From: a virus
Reading direction: 5' to 3' (one strand)
Virus record (IMG/VR): IMGVR_UViG_3300030419_003272
Coordinates: 1 to 36,948 of that record
DNA length: 36,948 bases
Position numbers and translations under genes: made by a program. Shown in pieces: positions 17,071 through 23,996 of the stretch; the first letter of the stretch is position 1, and every line of letters begins with the position of its first letter. Below the pieces are notes generated by a model. The model saw nothing but the letters and a program-made list of their open reading frames with translations, did not search any database and was not told the origin of the DNA.

Positions 17071-17398
17071 TGATGAGAAGTTTGTTAATAGGATTATAAG
17101 AGAGAAGAAAACTTCTTCTTATACTATTCTTTATACTTCTGAATGGGACCCGTGGTCTCATAAGGTGCTTGACGCTGCCGAAGAGTGGGTCCTTCAGGAA
17201 GGGGACGAGACTTGTTACGTAATTTCTAGCTGGGAGTTACCGCATGTTTTTTCAGCATTTGGGATTGCCACTACTCCTGCTGTTGTGAAAGTTAATAACG
17301 GCACTGTTAAGGTATTTGTTGAATACCCTAAAGTTTACGATTACTTTTCTCCTTCTAAGAAGAAACGGCGGAAGGGTCGTGCGTTTCATGCGAACTAG
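17042..17398 (+). CDS. Thioredoxin-fold protein lacking the redox cysteines
   Basis: The 118-residue protein follows the thioredoxin pattern. A strand (YTILYTSEW, 27-35) leads into the active-site position and then a helix. A second strand (CYVISS) follows, then the cis-proline motif TTPAVV (Pro79) and a last strand pair. Where thioredoxin has WCGPC this protein has W-D-P-W-S (35-39), so both catalytic Cys are replaced and it cannot do thiol exchange in the usual way. The tail is basic (KKKRRKGR). It starts inside the end of the previous gene, and its 3' end overlaps the convergent sigma factor gene by 44 bases. The split PolI genes begin 360 bases downstream. A structural or protein-binding role is inferred. 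Confidence 0.65.
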   Translation: MRTLQILTSDDEKFVNRIIREKKTSSYTILYTSEWDPWSHKVLDAAEEWVLQEGDETCYVISSWELPHVFSAFGIATTPAVVKVNNGTVKVFVEYPKVYDYFSPSKKKRRKGRAFHAN

Positions 17399-17744
17399 GA
17401 GCTTCTCCGGTTACTAGTTCTCTGTAGTCTTGAAGCTTCTTAGCATACTTTTTGTTTTTTGTGTATAGGAGCTTTAGGTTGTTTACTATGACGGTGGTAA
17501 AATAATTGAAAGCTGACCCACTTCTAGGTTTGAAGTTTTTTAAAGTCTTGAAGGCGAGCATAAAACATTCTTGTTTTGCGTCATCATGATCTACTTTAAA
17601 CTTAAAGGACATTAGGATATTCATTATCAATACGTCTAGTAGCTCAACTAATTCATTTTCATATTCTTTTTCGTTTTCTAAGTATCCAAGTATTACTTCC
17701 TCAAATCTTTTGTTGTCAATGTAGTGCCCTTTTCCTTTTTTCAT
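17355..17744 (-). CDS. 55: Late-transcription sigma factor, T4 gp55-like
   Basis: The 129-residue minus-strand product contains a sigma region-2-like segment (about 50-105): DDAKQECFMLAFKTLKNF, then SAFNYFTTVIVNNLKLL and a basic KNKKYAKKL. This lines up with T4 gp55 (QE..., NF, AY/F..., KK). T4 gp55 directs host RNA polymerase to late promoters with TATAAATA at -10. The protein is shorter than T4 gp55 (185), and its C-terminus (ending SSHETHDPSAVSS) has no hydrophobic clamp-binding tail that I can see. It is transcribed against its neighbours and overlaps the thioredoxin-like gene at the 3' end. No clear Shine-Dalgarno. Confidence 0.82.
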   Translation of the reverse strand: MKKGKGHYIDNKRFEEVILGYLENEKEYENELVELLDVLIMNILMSFKFKVDHDDAKQECFMLAFKTLKNFKPRSGSAFNYFTTVIVNNLKLLYTKNKKYAKKLQDYRELVTGEAPSSHETHDPSAVSS

Positions 17745-17759
17745 AATGTGTTATAGAGA

Positions 17760-18734
17760 ATGAATCTAGACGAAATTGTAAAAAGTTTTGAAAAAGCTGA
17801 AAATATTCATGTGGAAGAGGTAGGCTCTGAGCCTATTTTGTTCATTCATGATTCTTGCGTAAAGCAAAGAGGGGATATTTACGCATTTAAAGATGATGAG
17901 TATGGCGTTTTGATGCGTTTGCTTGGTAAGACTAAGTTACCGGAAGAAGAGTATCAGTTTGTTGCCGCAATCCAGCAGTTGGGGGTCAGTGAAAAAGATG
18001 TTACCACGGAGATTATTCAACAGAACCGGGAACCCCTTGAGAAAAAAGTAAAGCAGGCTGAGCCTAAGTTGATCTATGTGTTGGGCAACCTAGCTATGAA
18101 AACTTTACTTAGGAAGTCAGGAATCTCTAACAAAAGGGGTAAGGAATTTTGGATTGACATAGATGGCATGGAAATCCCGGTAGTTCCTGTATATCACCCT
18201 TTTTCTTTATACTCTGAGCCTAAACTTCGCGGCTTATTCATCCAGGATATTAATAATGCTTATGATAAGTTTATTTTGAAGCGAAATAAGTTAGCTGAGT
18301 CTGATTATGAGCTTTGCAATGAGGTTGATTCAGCTTTAGAGAAACTACGTCATGCTGCAACTAAGCCTTTTGTTTCGGTAGATATTGAAACCACTGGTCT
18401 TGATTTTAAGAAAGATAAAATTACAAGTATTGGGTTTGCTACGGGCGAATTAGAAGCCTTTGTAATTCCTCTTTATCATAGAGAATCTAACTTATCTCCT
18501 GGTGATATTGATAAGGTTTGTGACGCAGTCAGTGCTATCATGGGGAACGAATCAATAGGAAAAGTTTTTCATAACTGTAAGTTTGATTTAAAGTTTTTAA
18601 GGAATTGGGGTGTTCCTGTTTTTAGAAATATTCATGATACCCAAATTATGCATGCTTTGGTGGATGAAAATAAACCACACGGTCTTATGGATATCGTAAA
18701 AGAGTATTGGCCTCATGAGCTAGAGGAGTTTTAA
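17760..18734 (+). CDS. PolI N-terminal half: UDG-like domain plus 3'-5' exonuclease motifs I and II
   Basis: The 324-residue protein has two parts. Residues about 20-170 resemble the family 4 uracil-DNA glycosylase fold (LGNLAMKTLL at 108-117, RGKEF, VPVYHPFSLY at 142-151) but lack the GExPG catalytic block and iron-sulphur cysteines, so probably no glycosylase activity. Such domains are known at the N-terminus of some phage PolI enzymes. Residues about 200-324 are a DEDD exonuclease: Exo I DIETTGL (Asp208, Glu210) and Exo II FHNCKFDLKF (Asp276). The protein then stops at HELEEF. The Exo III motif and the whole polymerase domain are in the gene at 22467, 3.7 kb downstream. The two products are expected to associate; this is not shown by the sequence. 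Confidence 0.85.
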   Translation: MNLDEIVKSFEKAENIHVEEVGSEPILFIHDSCVKQRGDIYAFKDDEYGVLMRLLGKTKLPEEEYQFVAAIQQLGVSEKDVTTEIIQQNREPLEKKVKQAEPKLIYVLGNLAMKTLLRKSGISNKRGKEFWIDIDGMEIPVVPVYHPFSLYSEPKLRGLFIQDINNAYDKFILKRNKLAESDYELCNEVDSALEKLRHAATKPFVSVDIETTGLDFKKDKITSIGFATGELEAFVIPLYHRESNLSPGDIDKVCDAVSAIMGNESIGKVFHNCKFDLKFLRNWGVPVFRNIHDTQIMHALVDENKPHGLMDIVKEYWPHELEEF

Positions 18735-18735
18735 A

Positions 18736-19740
18736 ATGATTGCAGCAGAGTATATTTGGTTAGATGGCGCAGCGGAAGAGAATGCTCACCACATGCCGTG
18801 CGTCAGAAGTAAAACTAGGATGGTGAGTTTCTCAGGGGATATTTCCTCTTTACCTCAATGGAGTTATGACGGGGGGAGCACTTATCAAGCGGGGGTAGTT
18901 GATTCCGATTTAATCTTGAATCCTGTCAGAATTTATAAGGATCCCTTTAGAGAGGAGGGTATTTTAGTATTATGTGAGGTATTAAATCAGGACGGAACTC
19001 CACACCCGACTAATCACAGACATAAACTTTGCGTGGATGAAGACGATACTGTGTGGTTTGGGTTTGAGCAAGAGTATACCTTGTTTAAGAAGGATACCCC
19101 AGCCGCCTTCATGTATGATATACACCATAAAGAGCAAGGCTCGTTTTACTGTGGTGCGGGGGCACATAAGGTATACCATAGAAATCTAGTAGAAAAACAT
19201 TTCCAGTATTGTTTACAAGCCGGGGTGGATTTATATGGGTATAACGCAGAGGTTATGCCGGGCCAGTGGGAGTTTCAAACTGCTCCTAATAGTGCGTTAA
19301 AGTCTTCAGATGACTTGTGGATAGCTCGTTATATTTTGGAACGTGTTTTTGAGCCCGTGTTTATAACGGTATCTTACTATCCGAAGCCTATGTCTGAATG
19401 GAACGGAGCGGGTTGTCATACTAATTTCTCTACATTGGAAATGCGGGAAACCTGGAAAGGCATTGAGACTGCGATTGAAAGGTTGCGTGGCTCTAGGCAT
19501 TATTCCCACATGTCTGTTTATGGAGTGGATAATGATAAAAGGATGACTGGTACGTGTGAAACTTCATTTGCTAACCAGTTTACGGTAGGTGTGACGGACA
19601 GGTCTTGTAGCATTCGTATTCCTATTAAGGTTCATAAGGATAGAAAAGGCTATCTGGAAGATCGCCGCCCGGCGGCGAATGTTGACCCTTACCGTGTGTG
19701 CGATAGGTTAATTAAGAGTGTTGTTTTGGATGAGGACTAA
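18736..19740 (+). CDS. Type II glutamine synthetase (GSII)
   Basis: This 334-residue enzyme would join glutamate and ammonia using ATP. It matches GSII (eukaryotic or Rhizobium GlnII type) from end to end: AEYIWLDG (4-11), RSKTR (24-28), WSYDGGSTYQA (42-52), FGFEQEYTLF with metal ligands Glu111 and Glu113, YGYNAEVMPGQWEFQ with Glu172 and Glu179, GAGCHTNFST with His228, and GVTDRSCSIRIP. YLEDRRPAANVDPY ends the core. The flap position often written GxHET reads GTCET here (His replaced by Cys274; Glu275 kept). Length is normal. The start follows the exonuclease gene stop by one base, with Shine-Dalgarno GAGGAG at 18724-18729. No leader exists for a glutamine riboswitch. Confidence 0.9.
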   Translation: MIAAEYIWLDGAAEENAHHMPCVRSKTRMVSFSGDISSLPQWSYDGGSTYQAGVVDSDLILNPVRIYKDPFREEGILVLCEVLNQDGTPHPTNHRHKLCVDEDDTVWFGFEQEYTLFKKDTPAAFMYDIHHKEQGSFYCGAGAHKVYHRNLVEKHFQYCLQAGVDLYGYNAEVMPGQWEFQTAPNSALKSSDDLWIARYILERVFEPVFITVSYYPKPMSEWNGAGCHTNFSTLEMRETWKGIETAIERLRGSRHYSHMSVYGVDNDKRMTGTCETSFANQFTVGVTDRSCSIRIPIKVHKDRKGYLEDRRPAANVDPYRVCDRLIKSVVLDED

Positions 19741-19744
19741 ACAA

Positions 19745-20455
19745 ATGCAGAGTTATGTGACAAAAAATGTTTTAGGTGACGGTATTGGGGAGGTAGCATT
19801 ATGCGACTCTATGGGAAGTGATTTAACTGTAGTTAATTCTGCTAGAATTTCATTTCAAAATGAATCGGATGAGATAACCACCAAGGACGAAAAGCTTATT
19901 TCCTATTTGGCAAAACATAACCACTCATCACCTTTTAGACATTGCTTTGTATCTTTACGCATTAAGGCTCCTGAAGTTGTTATGCGGCAGTGGTATAAGC
20001 ATGTTATAGGGTGCTCTTGGACCGACCCGGAGTTCCATAACCATGGATGGAATGAAATTTCTGGAAGGTACGTTGAGATGAAACCAGAGTTTTATAAGCC
20101 AGAATCTTGGAGAAAACAGTCTAAAGATAATAAGCAAGCGAGTGAAGGTGTTCACACCTCTGATATTGCGGATGAATGTGATTTCCTCTACGAAAAAAGC
20201 TTGTCTACTGCTTATAAAGCTTACAAACGTATGGTGGCTGTGGGAACGTCTAAGGAGGAAGCTAGGTTGGTGCTACCTCTATCTCTTTACACTGAGGTTA
20301 TTTGGACTGCATCTCTTCAGGCGCTGCATAATTTTGTTACATTACGTGACCATGAACATGCGCAATACGAAATACGCGCTTATGCAAAAGCGATTGATGG
20401 TATCTGTTCTGGTCTTTTTCCTTTAGCATGGCAGGCTTTAAGTAACCATAGATAA
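19745..20455 (+). CDS. thyX: Flavin-dependent thymidylate synthase ThyX
   Basis: ThyX methylates dUMP to dTMP using FAD, NADPH and methylene-tetrahydrofolate. I choose the ATG at 19745 (236 residues), nine bases after GAGG (19732-19735), over an upstream TTG inside the synthetase gene. Family blocks are clear: HSSPFRH (60-66), RQWYKH (81-86), NEISGRYVE (103-111), EARLVLPLSLYTEVIW, and a final LRDHEHAQYEIRAYA block. In the signature that normally reads RHRxxSxNExSxR, the middle Arg is Val87 and about 11 residues are inserted before Asn103. The enzyme pairs with the dUTPase gene at 27099, which supplies dUMP. Confidence 0.92.
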   Translation: MQSYVTKNVLGDGIGEVALCDSMGSDLTVVNSARISFQNESDEITTKDEKLISYLAKHNHSSPFRHCFVSLRIKAPEVVMRQWYKHVIGCSWTDPEFHNHGWNEISGRYVEMKPEFYKPESWRKQSKDNKQASEGVHTSDIADECDFLYEKSLSTAYKAYKRMVAVGTSKEEARLVLPLSLYTEVIWTASLQALHNFVTLRDHEHAQYEIRAYAKAIDGICSGLFPLAWQALSNHR

Positions 20456-20467
20456 TACTCTCCGTAA

Positions 20468-20474
20468 CTAAATA
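20468..20474 (+). promoter_or_regulatory. Candidate late promoter just before the 659-codon gene
   Basis: CTAAATA sits in a 27-base gap and is flanked by the inverted repeat GTAAC (20464-20468) / GTTAC (20477-20481). The ATG follows nine bases after the motif, so a transcript from a -10 element here would start at or next to the start codon. No Shine-Dalgarno is visible. Confidence 0.4.
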
Positions 20475-20482
20475 CTGTTACT

Positions 20483-22462
20483 ATGAGTTTATTACAAGCA
20501 AAGGTGCAAAACCTGTCTCCCATGGATCGGGAGCACTGGGCAGTTATTACTTTTCCGAGGGAACTTGTTAAAGATTTTAACTCGGAATGTTCATTTGTGA
20601 CTGAAAATGGTCAAACTTGGCGTGCTGTTAAAGGGCGGTCGGACGGTGCCAAGACGGTTTTCCGCGTCCGTGCAGACATACAAGGAGATGAAGAAGTCGT
20701 GGGGGTTCTTGAAAATTCCCCCATAGATGATCGTAGGAAAAGTCTTACTCTTCACCCGTGGGTGACAGATGATATTTGGGCTTTAATCCCGTCACTGTCT
20801 GGTTTAAGCGCAGAGTGGATTATTCAACCCACGTTGGTTGAATCAACTAACGCCCACCAAAGATGGCATGCCCGTCAGCGCATCCCTTCAGAAGGTCTTA
20901 TTTTTGAGTGGTGGGCTGATGTTTATGATTTAGACCCGGTTATTCGTGTACGGGGTAAAGTTGTCTGGAGTGATAGGAACGACCCTGAGGGGAATAAAAG
21001 TTTCGCGCCAGGGAAACTAATACTTTCTGTTGGAGAGATCTTCTCCATGGAGTTTAAAGAACGTCGTGGAATCACAGATAATTTCTTAGTTGACGGCAAG
21101 TGGTGTGCTGCACTTAATACTGAGCCCATAACTCTCCGAGACGGCGCAGGTATTCCTGTATGTTTTAACCTGCTATGCACAGGGTCTATGGAATCATTAG
21201 GTAATGATGATTACGCAGAGAAGTCTGCGAACAATTTGATCGCTGCTGGGCAAGGTGATGTTGTTGGTGTTTTTATGGGGTGGGATGGCCACTGGACCTC
21301 GAACAATAACACTCCGTCTGAGTATGAAAATGGCGGTGCGGCTCTCGCGGCTCAAAGGTTTGCTGAAGACATGGCCCAGCCGCTTGGGTATTTTGAACCT
21401 ATTAACTATGGTATAGGTAAGACCCCCGGTCAGACGGGCGATCAGGAAGATTTTGCTGCGGCTAAAGGCACTTATGTGGTGACATACCATGAGCTTAAAA
21501 TGCTTGATGCTTTGAAGTTTGTATCTGAGTATGAACTATATCGTGGGATTAACCATTATGAGCTTGATGGCTCCATCTTAACTGCTGAAAACCATCCGCG
21601 CTGGGTTACTTGGAGTGGGAAAACTCACTGGCATACGGGAGTATCCCCTGATAGGTTAGGGAAAGAGAGCAACACCGGTGCTGGAAATGGGTGGCAAGGT
21701 TATGACGATCAGCATAGAAGCCAAAATAATTTAGGGGCGTATATGATGCTTAGTGATGACCCTCTGATTATGAATCAGCTTGAACATCAGAAGGAAATTG
21801 ACAGGGCTTCATATCGTATTCGGTTTGACAGCTTTGGAGCCCCTCGCGCCCAGGGTAGATTGATGGGGGCTTGGGCTAACTTCGCTGTTTTTGATGAGTC
21901 CTGGAAAGAGATAATGGATATTCACGCGACTACTATTATTAACAATAGGAAGATGAATGTTTCAGGTCCAATGAAGGTTCTTAATTCAGCTGGTCCCGAC
22001 GGGCGCAAACGTGTGTATCAGAACGGGGAACTGGCGAAGTTTGTATGTTTATGGGAGCACGGGTTGGCTGCTGTTGGGCTGTACAATGCCTGGAAGGCAA
22101 CGGGTAACCCTAAGATTTTAGAGGCAGTACAAAAGGTTGGTAGACTATTACTAAACTATGGGTGGTTTACTGAAAATGGCAACTCGTACATGGTTGGTGA
22201 TATTGTGTGGAAGGGAGGGGAAGATGTCGATCTCACTCTTAGCAATGGATGGGACGAAAGAGGTTCAAATCCTAAGACACAAGAATTCTTATACGGAGAA
22301 GGCGGCGGTGTTTTGTCGTGGGTCTTTAATGGAATTTTAGTTGCACGAGAAGTCCTTGAAGTTAACGATCCTGAACTGGATGAGTTTATTAATTCTAGAG
22401 GTTTTAGAGAAGGACCTAGCTCTCGCCGCGAATCAGAGTGGTGGTGCGCAGTTAAAAGATAA
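20483..22462 (+). CDS. Large beta-sandwich plus helical-toroid-like protein, possible virion glycan-binding or degrading protein
   Basis: The 659-residue product has no clear family assignment. The N-terminal half is beta-rich. The C-terminal part (about 470-640) has helices with small-residue patterns (GLAAVGLYNAWKATGNPKI, then KVGRLLLNYGW) of the kind seen in alpha/alpha-toroid polysaccharide lyases and glycosidases. Many Trp, Asp and His residues (WVTWSGKTHWHTG, GYDDQHRSQNN) would fit a carbohydrate site. No membrane segment or signal peptide. It lies between thyX and the polymerase half of PolI, an odd place for a virion gene, and carries its own candidate late promoter. A tail-associated depolymerase is a guess. 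Confidence 0.6.
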   Translation: MSLLQAKVQNLSPMDREHWAVITFPRELVKDFNSECSFVTENGQTWRAVKGRSDGAKTVFRVRADIQGDEEVVGVLENSPIDDRRKSLTLHPWVTDDIWALIPSLSGLSAEWIIQPTLVESTNAHQRWHARQRIPSEGLIFEWWADVYDLDPVIRVRGKVVWSDRNDPEGNKSFAPGKLILSVGEIFSMEFKERRGITDNFLVDGKWCAALNTEPITLRDGAGIPVCFNLLCTGSMESLGNDDYAEKSANNLIAAGQGDVVGVFMGWDGHWTSNNNTPSEYENGGAALAAQRFAEDMAQPLGYFEPINYGIGKTPGQTGDQEDFAAAKGTYVVTYHELKMLDALKFVSEYELYRGINHYELDGSILTAENHPRWVTWSGKTHWHTGVSPDRLGKESNTGAGNGWQGYDDQHRSQNNLGAYMMLSDDPLIMNQLEHQKEIDRASYRIRFDSFGAPRAQGRLMGAWANFAVFDESWKEIMDIHATTIINNRKMNVSGPMKVLNSAGPDGRKRVYQNGELAKFVCLWEHGLAAVGLYNAWKATGNPKILEAVQKVGRLLLNYGWFTENGNSYMVGDIVWKGGEDVDLTLSNGWDERGSNPKTQEFLYGEGGGVLSWVFNGILVAREVLEVNDPELDEFINSRGFREGPSSRRESEWWCAVKR

Positions 22463-22466
22463 ATAA

Positions 22467-23996
22467 ATGCTGACTGTAAATAAAAGTAAATCTAAGGGTG
22501 CGGATTTTTGGGCCACGCTACCCTTAGATGATCTTGCGTTTGGTAACGCAATGGATTGCGATTTTACCCTACGCGCTTTTTCTGTTCTTCAAGACGAAAT
22601 GCAACGTAAAAGTGTTAATCACGTTTACGATAATCTATTGAAGGATATTCTAGTTATTCTTGGGATGGTTGAGAACCAGGGTATTCTGGTTGATTCCGAT
22701 TACCTGGAGGTGCTGGATAAACAACTGCGTGATGAGCTAGACTCCTTGAGTGAGAAGTTACAGGAGTTGGCACCTACTGATGAGACAGTGAACCCAAATT
22801 CTACTGCTGAGATGGGTTCATTGCTGTTTACTTCGGATGGGTTTGATCTGACTCCAACAATGTTTTCAGATAAGACCAAGATGCCACAGATTAGTGACGA
22901 CCACTTGTCTGAGGTCTTAAAAACTACAAAAGATAAGAAGGCCATAGAGTTTATTCAAACTCTATTAAAGTACAAGTATAGAACTAAACAGCACAAGACT
23001 TATGTTAAGGGGGTCAAGGCCGCGCTTTCATATAATGAAGACGGCAGGATTTATTCCCAGTATAACTTCGCGACGGTAGTTACTGGACGATTATCTTGTT
23101 CCACATACTCTGTGGGTAAAGAAAAGAAGGGAGTTTCTTTTCATACATTACCTAGAGAGTCTGATGATGATCCTGTAAATATTAGGAAGTTAATGAGTGC
23201 AGATGAAGATAGAGCGTTTCTTGCTGCGGACTTCTCTCAAGCTGAACTAAGAGTTCTTGCACAGTGCTGCAAGGATAAAAATTTGATCAAGGCGTTCAAC
23301 TCAGGGCAGGATCTCCATAGATTCACAGCATCTCTCGTCTTTGGTAAAAAAGCAGAAGATGTAACGAAAGAGGAACGTCAAATTGCTAAGTCTGTTAGCT
23401 TCCTTATTGTTTATGGGGGCGGGGCGAACAAGCTCGCCCAGCAGATAGGGAAAAGTATAAACTACTGCAAAAATATATTTAAGGCATACGAGAATTCGTT
23501 TCCTAAAGTTTTTGGTTGGATTAAGAGAGTCCATAAAATGATTAAGGAAAATGGGTATGCAGTTAGTTTATTTGGTCGGAGGAGGCACCTACCTAATATA
23601 AAGAGCCCTGTTAAGAAGTATCAGTTCCGAGCACTGCGGCAAGGCATGAACTTCGTTATCCAAAGCTCTGCTTCTGACTTGATGCTGCACTCTATAAAGA
23701 GACTTCATCGTTACCGTGATTTAACCGGATTGGATTTTGATATCCTTGCAACGGTGCATGATTCTGTTGAGGTTCAGTGCGCTAAGAAAGATGTTGAAAA
23801 AGTAGCAACTCTTTTAAAATTAGTGCTGCCTATGACGGATGATTTCGAGAAAATGTATGGCATTAAATTTGTTGTTCCTTTTGAAGTAGATGTAGAAGTT
23901 GGCACTTCGTTTGGTCATTTAATTGGGGCTGATTTCTCCGATAAAGGAAGTTTAATTAATGGCGATGAAGTTCAATCATTCTTCGAAAATGCATAG
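22467..23996 (+). CDS. Family A DNA polymerase, C-terminal half (Exo III plus polymerase domain)
   Basis: The 509-residue protein starts inside the exonuclease domain. AFGNAMDCDFTLRAF (24-38) matches the Exo III block, with Asp30 conserved, but the catalytic Tyr four residues before it is Gly26. The polymerase domain is complete: motif A AADFSQAELR with Asp255, motif B RQIAKSVSFLIVYGGG with Lys308, Phe312 and Tyr316, and motif C VHDSVEV with His431 and Asp432, where Ser433 replaces the usual Glu. Phe312 matches E. coli Phe762, so strong discrimination against dideoxynucleotides is expected. The upstream half is at 17760-18734. This gene's end overlaps gp47 by 38 bases. Shine-Dalgarno is weak. 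Confidence 0.92.
   Translation: MLTVNKSKSKGADFWATLPLDDLAFGNAMDCDFTLRAFSVLQDEMQRKSVNHVYDNLLKDILVILGMVENQGILVDSDYLEVLDKQLRDELDSLSEKLQELAPTDETVNPNSTAEMGSLLFTSDGFDLTPTMFSDKTKMPQISDDHLSEVLKTTKDKKAIEFIQTLLKYKYRTKQHKTYVKGVKAALSYNEDGRIYSQYNFATVVTGRLSCSTYSVGKEKKGVSFHTLPRESDDDPVNIRKLMSADEDRAFLAADFSQAELRVLAQCCKDKNLIKAFNSGQDLHRFTASLVFGKKAEDVTKEERQIAKSVSFLIVYGGGANKLAQQIGKSINYCKNIFKAYENSFPKVFGWIKRVHKMIKENGYAVSLFGRRRHLPNIKSPVKKYQFRALRQGMNFVIQSSASDLMLHSIKRLHRYRDLTGLDFDILATVHDSVEVQCAKKDVEKVATLLKLVLPMTDDFEKMYGIKFVVPFEVDVEVGTSFGHLIGADFSDKGSLINGDEVQSFFENA

Noticed and set aside
17760-18270. Active uracil-DNA glycosylase
   Set aside because: The fold pattern is present, but the catalytic GExPG block and iron-sulphur cysteines are not, so I describe it only as UDG-like.
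18715-18740. Glutamine riboswitch before the glutamine synthetase gene
   Set aside because: The ATG follows the previous stop by one base, so there is no leader to hold one.
22458-22465. GATAAATA just before the polymerase half
   Set aside because: It includes the stop codon of the preceding gene, differs from the other candidate motifs, and a late promoter for a replication gene is unlikely.
18700-22500. Intein or intron as the cause of the split polymerase
   Set aside because: The first half ends in a normal stop, the second has its own ATG, no Cys/Ser splice residues or homing endonuclease motifs are seen, and the insert consists of ordinary genes. I also see no clear direct repeat at the edges.
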